Below, piece after piece: positions 24,730 through 36,370 of a stretch of 64,000 nt of DNA; position 1 is the stretch's first letter; each line of letters starts with the position of its first letter. Source of the DNA: Desarmillaria ectypa (taxonomy: Eukaryota; Basidiomycota; Agaricomycetes; Agaricales; Physalacriaceae); assembly GCA_030407005.1 (NCBI GenBank), contig JAUDYN010000006.1, positions 2,356,001-2,420,000 of the forward strand. The letters are read 5' to 3'. A program made the position numbers and the translations under genes. The notes beneath the pieces are model-generated. The model was not told the origin of the DNA, did no database searches, and saw only the letters and a list, made by a program, of their open reading frames with translations.

Positions 24730-25067
24730 ATGGCCCAACCTTCTTCTACTTCAGATGTATGTCTTTACTTTCTCGCAATGTATGTTTATTTCTACGATTA
24801 GTACTTTCATTGTTTGCTCAACTTCTCGCAGCATTATACCTCCCGTGCCCGTGCTGATTAGTATGTTGTACCCTGCTATCGTGGACGGACGTCGTTGACC
24901 CTGCTTAGAACGAGGTTGCTCTGCCGATTTCTGGATCAATATTGCACTCTGCGTGCTAGGTTGGATTCCGGGTGTTATCCATGCTTGGTGAGTACAATGC
25001 CACGCCTGTAGGACTCGTGTTTACAGCTAGCAGGTACATTATTTCCAAGAGCGAAGGTGCCCTGTAA
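24730..25067 (+). CDS. PMP3: PMP3/UPF0057-type plasma-membrane proteolipid
   Basis: Four short exons, 24730-24779, 24832-24860, 24909-24987 and 25034-25067, give 63 residues. After a short N-terminus come two hydrophobic segments with the family hallmark: PPVPVLIKRGC, then ADFWINIALCVLGWIPGVIHAWYII. These small proteins sit in the fungal plasma membrane and influence membrane potential and salt tolerance (Pmp3 in yeast). Length and motifs fit the family exactly, and all four joins restore the frame. Exons of 29 and 34 nt make it easy to miss by simple open-frame search. It lies only 62 bases after the stop of the preceding + strand gene. Confidence 0.9.
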
Positions 25068-25233
25068 TTGACAGTACTGTATCTATGAATCTGAGATATG
25101 TCTATATCCATGAATAATAATAATTCTATCAAAAATATTTCCCAAAATAGATCCGATCCTTCTCGTTACTTCCTCCATCTTCCACCACTGTATCACTTAT
25201 AAGCCTTCACTGTATCGATAGTTTTCTTCCAAC

Positions 25234-26339
25234 ATGGAATCCCTTCTCCGATGGTCCATTGAACACTCTGGCCCTTCTGCCGGTCCTCCCCAGCCAAGAA
25301 CTGACCTTGATCCTGGTGTCATCGACGTGATTCTCGGCAAGTCGGACGCTGAGCTCATGAAAGAGGACCTGGCAGTGGCCATAGATCCCCACCGCTCAGA
25401 AGATGCCCGGGTAGAAGCGCTGGATCACCTAGAGATGGTGCGTCGATTTTTTCTTGCATAAGTGTCGCGTACTGACTCGCAGTAGCTAATAGAACAAATC
25501 GACAATGCCAACAGTAAGATCTCATTTTCTTCAATATCCTAGACTAATCCAACCCAGATCTCGAAAAGCTGAAAATGTGGGCACCGCTGCACGAGCTGCT
25601 CACCTCTCCCGACTCGACGGACGTAATCGTCTTGCAGGCGCTATGGGTCATCGGTACCGCCCTCCAAAACAACCCGGCAGCCCAGGAAACGGTACGTATC
25701 CTAACCTCCCCCAAGCCCATCTATTGAACGTCCCAACAGTACCTCTCATCCAATCCCCTCCCAACCTTGACTGCCTTCCTCGTCCCAGCAAACACTTCAT
25801 CACAGATCAGGAGCAAGGCTCTCTACGCCCTCTCAGGCCTCCTCAAGCATAACGCCCCTGCAGTCACAGCCCTCGGCCCGGACGGCTGGCTTAGGTTACG
25901 CGGGGCACTTGCTGACCCCGAGATTAGTGTTCGAAGAAAGGCCGTCTTTTTGCTGAATACCCTCCTCGTCCCTAACGAAACGATCGTACAAGGAGGGCCT
26001 ATACACCCGAATTCTCACGCTGCGAACCTCGTTGACCCTAAGCGGGCAGAGACGTCTTCTGTGGTGCGTGGGCCGATGGAGGAGCAAGGGATCTTGGCCC
26101 ATGTCATTAGAGCGCTCGTCGACCCCCTGCCGTATGGCGAGGATGGTGACGTCTTGGAGCCTGATGTTGATTTCGAAGAAAAGAGTATAAGACTCCTCTG
26201 GACGTACACCGTCGCCTGTAATGGCGCCTTGGATCCAGAGCAAAAGAAGAAACTCAGACAGTGGGTTGCGAGTCACACTGCTGAGAGGTGGGCCTTGATT
26301 GACGACGAGTTTAGTCGGTTTCAAGCTGTATTGCGTTAA
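25234..26339 (+). CDS. FES1: Hsp70 nucleotide exchange factor FES1
   Basis: Four exons, 25234-25437, 25486-25513, 25558-25691 and 25740-26339, give 321 residues. The N-terminus MESLLRWSIEHS and the phrase DLDPGVIDVILGKSD are typical of Fes1. Armadillo-like helices follow (VIVLQALWVIGTALQNNPAAQ, then SKALYALSGLLKHN and RRKAVFLLNTLL). Fes1 accelerates ADP release from cytosolic Hsp70 (Ssa type) and helps target misfolded proteins for degradation. The protein lacks a signal peptide, in keeping with a cytosolic role. Its stop codon overlaps that of the convergent kinase gene in a TTAA sequence at 26336-26339. Confidence 0.92.
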
Positions 26340-28752
26340 CTACGTATGTCACTACAGCGTGCTAGTCTAACAACCATAACGTGAAGTAATCCAAACATGA
26401 TAGATACCCACAGTCCTTCGAACCATGTATCTACCACAGCAAGAATTAATACAACGATAAACACAACAGTCCGCAAGTGCCCTTCTGGACATAGAGTCGC
26501 TACGTCCAGCACCTTGGCAATTAGGATGCACGACTTGGCAGACCTCACGACAAGTGTCATTTTCAACCGCTTTGGGGGACTCACAGTTGTTGGTGGTGCC
26601 TCGTCCGGCGCGGGAAGACTAAGTAGAGGTACTTTCTCCTCTTCGTTATCTGGGACTTTAGGCTGGTCAACAACATTCGTCGCCTGTTCCGCCGTAGGCT
26701 CGGGACTCGATCTTCGTACCACCTGCATCAAAGACGTAGATGCCGCCCGTGTACGCCGCGGCTCTTTCACCGGGTCCAGCTACGACAAATCAGCTACCGA
26801 CTCCAGGATGTACTAAGATGACTCACCCTGCCTTCTCGAATTGCAGTTAGAACCCGCTCACAGGACGGTCGTGCTAACGGATTGGGATTAAGTAGAGATT
26901 CTAGCAGAACAAAGTATGCTCGTGGCAGTTTGCGGCCTTCGAATGCTGTAATGAGTACTGGCGTTCTTTTGAACCTGCAGGCCGGTTTAATGAATCATAA
27001 GATTGCACTTTACAAGCGCAACTTGCCCAGGATAGTTCAACACTTCTTGCTCTAGTCGATCCATTTTGTCACCCTCTGCAAGGGAATTCAGCGTCTCCTC
27101 GCTAGCATCACCTGCAGCAGCGTAATGGTATGGCAATTTGAAGAACAGCAACTTGTGTAGGATCATGCCGAGCGACCACATATCCGACTTGGAGTCTATC
27201 TGGCGAAGGAATCCGGTTTGGGGAGATGGCAGGGATTCGGGCGAGGTGTATTCTAATCTGTGTTTTGCTTTAGCAACTACCAGATCCATAATGAGGAGGA
27301 CTCACGTTCCAGTGTTTCCCGAGCGGACCTGCGACGTGTTTACCATGTCGCGGGAGGTGCCAAAGTCGGATAACATGGCTCGCGGTCTAGCAATGGTTCG
27401 ATGTCCAGAATTAAAGAGAGTGGAATATCACCGTACATTAGTTCCCCTTCATCCCATGTTAACAGCACATTGCCGGGCTTTAGGTCCAGGTGCAAGATAG
27501 ATTTGTCGTGCTGAACGAATTGAGATGGATCCTTGGCTAGGCGATGGTCACCTTACCAGAAAAGCCAATCCCTCTACGACGTCAGTAAATATGCTTTTTA
27601 CTTCCTCAGGACTAAGGAGGTGTACTGCAGTCCACATTTGCATTCCCTGCGCTTGTCCGTTCATACGTTGTCTAAGCTGCTCCTTTTCCTCCGGTGAGGC
27701 GTGTTGGAATGCCCTGTATGCACGGATCCTTGCTGAACGCGAGTGGATGTTTGAGGTCGCGCCGGTACCATTCAAGGTGCCATTGGGGTTAATGTGGATG
27801 TGGCGAGTCTCGCGTCCAAGGCGGTCGTCGATAAAGTCGTCGAGACTAGTGTGGATTCAGACAGATGCATTCGTAGGTGATATTAGGCCCACCTTCCACC
27901 TTCGGCCCATTGCATGAGAATGCTGGACTGTCGTAAGTCAAGGCATAAGGCAAACAAGGTCGAAGCTCAACTGTAACGTGGGAACTTTGGGACCGAACGA
28001 AGAGAATTGTGCAGTTTCGAGCCAAGAGTGACTGAAAGAAGCCAAAGTAGTACCGGTGAGAAAAAGGATGAAGATATGTAGGAACGTACTGGTAGGTTAT
28101 GATATTGGGATGATGAAGCCGCTCAAGTAGGCGAACCTAGCGGAAATAAGTTATATAGATTTTGGGATGAGAAGCAGCTAACTTCACGAAGAATATTTAA
28201 TAGATACGAGTGGGACTGCCCGACTGCAACCTTTTTGACAGCAAAATGACCTAGTGGATTTCCGTCCAGGACATGCTATGAAAGGGTCGGTCGGTGATCA
28301 AAGTCATGCTAGAGTTGGAATAATACCTGACAGAGGTATACGCTACCATTGGCGCCCATTCCTAGTTTGCTCTCTTCGGTAAAGAAGGCCTTGAAATACC
28401 CATTTGCCAGAGCCTCTGCAGAGAAAGCACTTGCGCCGTCGTCAGCCTCGATACTAGGCGGCGGCGGCGTCGACGGTCTCGACCAGGTATCATTTGCGAT
28501 GGACAGCAAGTGAAAGTAATTCGATGCACGAGAGTGAAACTCCGGGTCCGGGTCATCCTGATTTTCTGATGGTAACGGTCGCTTGCAATATGGACAGCTA
28601 GATCTAGGACGGGACTGGGAGGACTGTCGGATGGCGAGAGCATGGCTGGTTGGATTGTAGAGCACGACTTGGTTAGATGCGTGAAAGATGGCTTGCCAGG
28701 TAGGATCTGGGGGTACAAGTGCTGCGGTATCGTCGCCGTCGTCGTCGAACAT
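26336..28752 (-). CDS. IKS1: IKS1-type serine/threonine protein kinase
   Basis: Eleven exons, 28752-28327, 28275-28183, 28136-28090, 28031-27972, 27922-27893, 27845-27557, 27510-27437, 27386-27306, 27257-27027, 26974-26827 and 26779-26336, give 640 residues. The N-terminus has the IKS-type phrase VVLYNPTSHALAIRQ and a CPYC motif. Kinase landmarks are the glycine loop GMGANGSVYL, the lysine in FAVKK, HLDLKPGNVLL (catalytic loop), SDFGTS (DFG) and TSPES with SDMWSLGMIL. An insert rich in charged residues separates the N-lobe from the catalytic loop. The C-terminus holds hydrophobic segments (VVFIVVLILAVVDTWF), suggesting membrane attachment. The intron at 26975-27026 uses a GC donor (GCAAGT). 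Substrates are unknown. The catalytic residues are intact. Confidence 0.9.
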
Positions 28753-28925
28753 GGTGTACGCGTAGGTAATTGGATAGTGCCAACCTCGTGCGTGTAAAAT
28801 GACGTAATGGACTAAGCTATATTGGGATATGGATCACGGTACCGAGCGGGCATAAGCTATTATTCATCACTGACTCTGACGTCGTTCTTTTTTCTTTGAC
28901 TCTCCTCTTCCCTTCCACCAGCTGG
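28753..28925. promoter_or_regulatory. Bidirectional promoter between the IKS1-type kinase and the NF-X1 gene
   Basis: Only 173 bases separate two divergent start codons, so both promoters must overlap or lie within this stretch unless a 5' exon of the zinc-finger gene exists. A CT-rich run ends in CCACCAG just before the ATG at 28926, which could be a splice acceptor. Confidence 0.5.
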
Positions 28926-31900
28926 ATGGAAACAGATACTCTTCCTTCTCAGAGTGCAGATTCATCTGAACGTCGACCTAAATATCGGCACCCTAATCGT
29001 CGGAACAAAACTACAAGTGGCGCAGTAGAAGGACAGTCATCGATGAATTCTTCGAAAAAAGAGGTAGAGACACCTCCAGACGGCCCTTCGCGTAATCAAC
29101 AACGACGGCAGCCAAAGACTCGACCTGATGGGACACCCGTTGATCCTTCGAAGAGTCAAGGGTCGAACACGAACAGCGGCGAGCATGTAGAGGACTCGTC
29201 TAATCTACAACGACCCGCACGACAACCTAAAACTCGGCCACCCAGTTATGTTCTATCGGAAGAGACATCCTCATCGCGACTGAAACCCCCAAACGGTGGC
29301 TGTAGGAGAGCCAAGTTCAATGCTGAACTCACACTCGATTCTTCTTCTCAGCGCCCACCTGGACGCAAGAAGTACAAAGCCAAAGACCCTCCCAGCGACC
29401 AAGCAGACGACCTCACATCCATACTCATACGCGGCCTCAGTACTCGCCCGTACATTGATTGTCCCATTTGCTTCAACACCATCAATCCACCCCAGCATAC
29501 ATGGAGCTGTTCCCCTTCCATTCCCATACTCCCGCCTGGAGACTCCGCCAAGCCTTTCGTACCCCAGTATTGCTGGACAACGTTCCATCTTAAATGTATT
29601 CGCTCGTGGTCGGAAAAGAGTTACAACGAAGTTAAAGAGGCTTGGCGTGCGCGGGGGGAGGACAGAGGAGGCGAATGGAGGTGTCCTGGATGTCAGGGAA
29701 AGCGAGCCGTGCTTATTGGCAGCTATCAGTGCTTTTGTGGATCGACGCCATCGCCTAATGCCCGTCTCGCGACGCCCCACTCGTGCGGGAACCCTTGCTC
29801 GCGACCCCGGGTTGGCTGCCCTCATCCTTGTTCACTCTTATGCCATCCAGGTCCTTGTCCTCCGTGTAAAATCACGTTGCAAGTCCCATGTGGATGCCCT
29901 CGGCGGCGTATTGTCCCAGTTCGGTGCGGGGGGGATACAAGGGTTTCGTGTAATGAGGTCTGCTGGCAGCGTCTTACTTGCGGGAAGCACTTGTGCCAAA
30001 AGACGTGTCATCAAGGAGATTGTGGAAGCTGCGAGCAACGCGAGATGAGTAAATGTTGGTGTGGTAAGGCGCAAAGAGAGGTGGCTTGTGGAGAAGGGGA
30101 TCAATGGCTGGGTACAATTGGATGCGGTAAAGATGAATCAGGGACTGGCGGTGTGAAAGGATTCTCTTGTGAGAGTGTATGTCAGAGGTATGCCATTCAG
30201 TCTGCCCAACTACCATATATTGATCATTTTAGATTGTACGATTGCGGTAAACACACATGCCAAAAGCCTTGTCATCCTCCCTCATCTGCCGCTGCTCAAT
30301 GTCCATTTTCACCTAACGTAATCACGACGTGCCCTTGTGGCAAAAGCGCTATCGCGCCTCCAGGAAAGGATGCTGTAAAATACGACTTTTCATCGCGCTC
30401 TACTTGTTCGGCGCCAATTCCGACTTGTAACTCGCTGTGCAACAAACTTCACTCGACTTGCGACCATCCTTGTCATGCTAAATGTCATACTGGTGAATGC
30501 CCACCCTGTTCCGAAAGACTTGTTCGTCCTTGTCGATGTGGGAATATTCGTCGAAACATTATATGTGGCGATCTCTATGATAAGGACCGTAACGAAATTG
30601 ACATTCTATGCGATAAAGCATGCACTGCGCTTCGAGCATGCGGAAAGCACCAGTGTAACCGTATTTGTTGTCCCCTCGCATCATTGGCAGTCAAAAACAA
30701 GGGCAAGAGACGTATGATCATGCCCGCGGAGGAGATTGGAGGTCCAGGAGGTTTACACGACTGTGACCTGGTCTGCGGGAAGATGCTTACTTGTGGAAAT
30801 CATCGGTGCAAAGAGCGAGACCACAGGGGACCGTGCGCCCCGTGTCTGAGGAGCTCGTTTGAAGAGGTATGCCACGGATGATCATTCCTTTCTATTTCCC
30901 ATCACTGACTTGACTTAGCTGATCTGCTTCTGTGGGCGTACCGTGTTGGAACCTCCAATTCCATGCGGAACGAAGATCCAGTGCTTATATCCCTGCGCAA
31001 TGCCGGATCCTCCTTGTGGACATCCAAAAACTCCTCACGTTTGCCATGGAGACGATATACCTTGTCCTCCTTGTCCTTTCTTGACGAAACGGCTATGTGC
31101 ATGTGGAAAAAACGAAGTCGATAACATAAGATGCTCGTTGTCTCGCGAGAAGCTTAGTTGCGGTACTGTCTGTGGCAAGTACGTTGACTATTTCTCTGTA
31201 TTGTTTTCGCCTGTCTCACATGTATTTTCTATAGGCTCATGGGTTGTGGATTCCATCATTGTGAACGAGTATGTCATGCCGATGACTGTGGGGTTTGTAC
31301 ATCAATATGCGGAAAGTCTCGCAAGCTATGGTAAGTAATCTCGGCGTAACATTTATCAAGCCGCTGAATGGTTCCCGACAGTTTGCCGTCTCATCATCCT
31401 TGCGCCGATCCTTGCCACGCTCCGTCAGCATGTTCCGAAGTAGGGCCCTGTCAATCAATTATCACCCTTCTGTGTCCTTGTGAGAGAATTCGACAGTCTG
31501 TACGGTGCGGACGGTGCATCGGCAATGCTGCGGGCAGGAATGAACAGCAGCAGCTGAAATGCACTTCGGAATGCGCAATAGCCAAGAGAAATGCGCGTTT
31601 GGCGGAGGCGCTGGGCATCGATACTGATTCGCGAGACAAGGCCACGTTGGCAGCCGTTTACAATGACGAACTTGTTGGATTCGCTAGGCTCAATGATAAG
31701 TTCCTTACAGTGGTAGAGAAAGCCTTCGCCGAGTTCGTACCAATTCAGTCCACTTCTGTGAAAATTTCTGGACTAATACTTTCACTGCAGATTTGTTGGG
31801 TCAGGCAACAAGACTCGAGTATTACCGCATATGCCTCCAGACCGAAGGCAATTTATTCATAAAGTTGGTTGATCTATCCTTTTTAGTTGTTAACGGACTG

Positions 31901-32355
31901 ATCATCGTTTCAGCTTGCAAGTGTATACAGAATAGATACCCAAATGGTGGACCAGGAACCGCGTCGAAGGTTCGTGGCGCCTACTAGACTTCATCTGTTT
32001 TCATCCTGACCAAACAATTTCCAGCGTCCAATTGATACGCCGTACAGATACAAGAATTCCTTCGCCACTTCTCTCCTCGCATGTCGCCCCAACACGACCT
32101 CCGTCGCGACCGAGTCTAGGCAAGCTCGGAAACTTGCGAAGTACTGGGATAGTGAGTCATCATCTTCCATCGCAGCAAACGGCAACTAGGCCTGTTATCA
32201 GTGCTGGGAGAGGATGGACCGGGCCTGTCAGCCGATCTTCGACACCGCCTAATCTGCAGAATTCTCGACCTGCTGCTCGGCCTTCGGCATCTGTACCGCC
32301 GCCTCAGTCGAGAGACACGTTGAACGTTCCTGAGAATTGGGAAGATGATGTCTAA
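28926..32355 (+). CDS. FAP1: NF-X1-type zinc-finger protein (FAP1 homologue)
   Basis: Eight exons, 28926-30187, 30233-30866, 30919-31178, 31235-31330, 31382-31732, 31791-31863, 31914-31969 and 32025-32355, give 1020 residues. A disordered, basic N-terminus is followed by an atypical RING (CPICF near residue 180, then CWTTFHLKC and WRCPGC). Many NF-X1 fingers follow, with the repeated pattern CGKHxCxxxCH (YDCGKHTCQKPCH, ACGKHQCN, TCGNHRCKERDH). The C-terminus has an R3H-like region with YRIDTQMVDQEP and a proline/serine tail. Yeast Fap1 binds the FKBP12 prolyl isomerase; animal NF-X1 binds DNA and has E3 ligase activity. The intron at 30188-30232 is 45 nt, in frame and without a stop, so both spliced and retained forms could be translated. 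The gene is divergent from the kinase. Confidence 0.92.
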
Positions 32356-32420
32356 TTTATATATCTGTCATTGCTAAAAATACAGTATAGTAGAGTGTTA
32401 TACAATGGAGTAAAGTAGTG

Positions 32421-33844
32421 CTAATATGCCTGCCCTTCGGTCCCGTTGTAGGAGGCGATAAATGGGTCTCGGCTTGTACCCGGCGCCATCCATGATGGAT
32501 TGCTGTAACGAAGGGAGAGGTTCTCTGTTTTGGGCCTTTGCTTCCCGCGAAACAAATAAAGCCAGGAATCTAAGATGTCCTGAATAACGTTAGATATAAG
32601 TCCAAGTCTATACAAGGAGCGGCGATCCCCTACCTGTTGGGTGCCAAAGAGCAGGACTGCAAGCAGCGGTACTATGGAAATTTTCTGAACCATTTCTCCA
32701 GTCAAGGGGATCAGAAAACGTACCACTGCCCAGTATAAGGTTTAATGCAGGACCATGATATGAATTGAGTACAAAAACAAATCCTAGCCTTCGGGGCGGT
32801 GTCAGAGATGGTACGGGGAAAAACAACGAAAACCTACACAATAGCCATGCATCCCACTGCGCTAAACGCCAGCACGCGGAGTGTCAGTGGTACCGTCTGG
32901 CGATCTCTTTTTCTCCTCAGATGCGTCCAGTTCTTGCGCAACTTGACTAGCACAAAGATCTCTATCCCCAGACACAATGCCATTATACCTGCAACCAGCG
33001 CAGAGGAGACGTGAGACCTGTATATGCGTGATTTATGTGTGTAATAAGGGAAAGATAACAGAAACGAACGGTATTCGATTTTCAAAGTTACAATACATTC
33101 CCGGCTCTCTTCTGGCCACGGTATCGGGATCTTTTAACCCAATGGCGAGTGAGAGGGCAGCCGTACCGCCTGAGGCAACATACGGCACCACATATAGCTG
33201 GATTCATCCGTTAGCCAATTAAAAGAACTGGAACTGGAACTCACAAATGGTGTCCAATTGAAATGAACTGTGGAAGGTGGCGATAAAAGGGCATTAATTG
33301 AGACGGATACCTTCAAGACCGTCATTGGGATCCATGAGAGAAAGAAGGTGAGAAACCAACGTGGATTACGAGCGCTGTGGTGGTACAAGCTGTTCTTCAA
33401 TTACGTTAGAACATAAGATGGTGGTTGTTATGGTATCAAACTCACAATGTAGGAACCGAATATATCAATATGGCCTGAGTTAAGCAAAGTCCATGGGGAG
33501 GTTCCCATTCCATAGAATGACCGACGAGTAAACTGGCGCTTTTGTTAAGACTAGCATGGATCTTCGATGCACCGAGCACGCACCTATACGATATAGTCGA
33601 AATTATCCATGTCACCATAAAGTTTAACCAACATATATGCCGTTTCGCGACGGTGGGAGAAAAGATCCCGGTAAGCAGGATGATAAGGAGGCCCCCAAAT
33701 CCAGTGAGTTGTAGAACGTAGAAGGCAACCAGAGATCTCCTTTCCGAACTTGTATAAGACGCCTCCTCACCTAGATATACTATCAGTGGGCGTTTTCTTC
33801 ACATGCAGAGAAAACATACGATGCAATAATTCACTAGTGATCAT
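32421..33844 (-). CDS. Seven-helix receptor-like membrane protein
   Basis: A multi-exon minus-strand gene, with start at 33844 and stop at 32421. Supported exons include 33844-33820, 33770-33584 and 33538-33446, then pieces near 33394-33340, 33260 and 33200-33090. After these come the exon with SHVSSALVAGIMALCLGIE, the helix with LNSYHGPALNLILGS, and the final exons with VPLLAVLLFGTQQDILDSW. The protein shows about seven hydrophobic segments (LTGFGGLLIILLTG, CLTQAILIYSVPTLTACTT, VVPYVASGGTAALSLAIG among them). After the fifth comes the family-typical phrase DPDTVARREP with a following cysteine. It resembles the GPCR-like proteins common in Agaricomycetes. No ligand can be named. The middle exons around 33270-33390 are not settled. 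It converges with the NF-X1 gene at 65 bases. Confidence 0.65.
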
Positions 33845-34468
33845 GGACACAGTTTATTTTTGCGGAAACGGGGGATTCAGTAAGAAAGATGTTTGGTCTG
33901 CTGTGAGTGGGGATGGAGGCGCAACAAGTGCATCAGCAGAACGAAACGGGAGTGTAGGCGATGCCACTTATATAAGGGCAGCCCTCAATACGAAAAGAAC
34001 CCCATCGGTCACGTTCATCCCCGGCTTAGGATCACCATCATCTTATGAGATTGTAATTCGAACTCGACGCAGCGAAGCTATTTCTCGGAAGAGGCAGCCG
34101 GCTGATCGCAAGGCACATCATTGTTAACTTGTGCCTCGACTTGCCTCCGGAAACAATTGATTCATTTCGTGAGTCATTTGTAGCTTCTTTCCGCGCGTCG
34201 CTCTACAAGTAATCAGCTCTGTACCGTGAATCCTGTAGCGAAAACTTTCATCGTTGTCGCATCCGACCAACAGGAAGTATTGTTGTCTGTAGAGCACTCA
34301 CCGAAACATTTTGATACCTTTGTATTTGCCTCAAAGTTCAAACGCATTTACCGCGATCACATGCTAGCACCACGTGAAGATGGCACGGAACATCGGTCAC
34401 AGTGAAAAAGCGATTTTTTGGGCATTAGATAGCGGAGTATAAAGTGCGCTTCAAACTGTTCGACGACA
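33845..34468. other. Intergenic region
   Basis: No gene is supported. A + strand open frame at 33750-34127 lies mostly opposite the 5' part of the receptor-like gene and is a shadow. The stretch should hold the promoter of that gene and the 3' end of the permease gene. Confidence 0.35.
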
Positions 34469-36370
34469 TTACACTGCCTTCCGAAGCCTGACATCGGCTG
34501 CTCTAAGTGGTAAGTACAGCAAAACTGTCACTACAAATGCGACTTCAAAACCGATGTCTCCCGTCGTTTTTGCAATTGGACCAACAAACCATTGTTGATT
34601 CATGCAAGGCACAACAAGGCCAAATGACCCCACTGAAGCGCAGATCGCTGCCCACCCCCAAGGCAGGGCTCTAGGCTGATTCCAACACGATACGTCATAC
34701 ATCGCAGGGTTGTTCCGCCGGAACACAAAATGCTCAACGAGTATGATGGCGATGAACGCGCTTGCCCAGTATCCAATCAATCCGAGGAAATTTGTGAGTG
34801 TGTCATAGAACCGATGGGATCCTACAATGGCTAGCGGGAGGACACTGTGGCGTGTGTATCAGCGTCAATCCATCCGCATCAATATCAGACAACACTTACA
34901 TGGCTGCCGCGAGTATCGAGAATACATATCTGGGGACCACGTACAAAACAGGTATAAACACCTGTATATTGAGGCACATAGAATAGAATGTGGGTGCAAT
35001 GTTTCCCGCGACAGACAGGCTGAGAAGAACAGTGAGAAATTTCCCAAAATTCCCGACCGGTTGAAGCATAGCCTCCAAGAGGCCTCCTACATTCCCCCCT
35101 GCGTATCCCTTATCCCATGCTGGAACAAAGGACGCGGACGCAGCGACTGCTGCCCCAAGACATTGCAGAGTGACCTAGAATAGTGAGGAATATATGTTCT
35201 GAGCCACAAGCGCACGCGGGCTTACAATCGGCAGTAGAAAGCCTATGTATGAGTACAAGAATAGTCGAACCCTAGCAAATATGAACATCAGCGTCCTGAG
35301 GGTGACATTCACGTATGCGATGGTACCTTGGAACATCGGGTCGGAAATAGATTGTAAAATCAGAACTCAAAGGCGAGAAGGTGATCACAAAGCCAGCAAT
35401 TGTTGAACCAAATGACAGGACGGCAGCAGCAGTGGCAGGCTCAGCAGCAGGAACAGCAACGACGTGTTTGCCGCCTACGCCCAACGCTATCACGAATACA
35501 ATGACGACGGGGATCCAAGCTATGCGCTCATACCATCCGATGATTTTGATTCCGCAAAAAGAGACCTGTAAATAGGTTTCACCATGTGCCGAGCGCATCC
35601 GATGAGAAAAGAAAGGAACAAACAAGAAGTGATATGATAGAAATAACCACGATTCCGACCCTGGGAATGATATTCAGCAGAATCCTTCATGTCTCGATGT
35701 ACGTACGTCCAACTTAAATTCCCATCGGCGACACTTGACAAGGTCTGGCCTCCGAGAATGCAGTTGAGAATACAGAATCCACACATTCCAATGAGGTTGA
35801 AGATACAGGGTATGATGACACCAAAGTACCTTGATAGTGTCATGTATACATTTTTGCGTCAGGATAAAATTTGGCTAAGAAAACTTACCCGAAGCTGTAT
35901 CGTGCTTGTACCATCTGCCGTAGACCTAACTGAGGTCCCCATGTGGTGCTATGATCACATTAGATCAGAACTTTGTGTTTGTGTGCGGTCGATGTATGAC
36001 TCACAGGTACGCCGGCGGTAACGCACAAAGCAAGTTGAAGAACAAGATAACTAAGCAGGAGTCACGAACGCCTAGTCCAAAGGCAATGGGTCCTAGCGAT
36101 CCGGCGGAGAACGATAGGATATTGACATTGAACGCCAACCACAAGAAGAAGATCTTGTAGTACTGCGTATCCGTACGATCTTCCGGCGCCACAGGAATGA
36201 TACCTGATGAGCGATGAGGGGAGATTCTTCATCTGATTGTGACAGTGCATACCTCTGCCTTCCACTCCCCATGACAAGAGTCTTTGTGACCATTTTGTAT
36301 AAGAGCTCCTCCCCAGCGTCGATTCAATGTCTTGCCTAACATTGTTATCTTTCTTTTCGTTGAACATCAT
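34469..36370 (-). CDS. Purine-cytosine permease (FCY2 type, NCS1 family)
   Basis: Eight exons, 36370-36253, 36203-36005, 35948-35889, 35829-35703, 35565-35327, 35271-35226, 35174-34900 and 34844-34469, give 479 residues. NCS1-type segments are in order: IIPVAPEDRTDTQYYKIFFLW, LSFSAGSLGPIAFGLG, TTWGPQLGLRQMVQARYSFG, FNLIGMCGFCILNCILGGQ, VLSFGSTIAGFVITFSPLSSDFT, WDKGYAGGNVGGLLEAML and a long C-terminal membrane part. These proton symporters import cytosine, adenine, guanine and hypoxanthine across the plasma membrane. The start could also lie one codon later or at an in-frame ATG-less extension; 36370 gives two consecutive methionines. A duplicate of the first exon and its promoter lies directly upstream. 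Confidence 0.9.
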
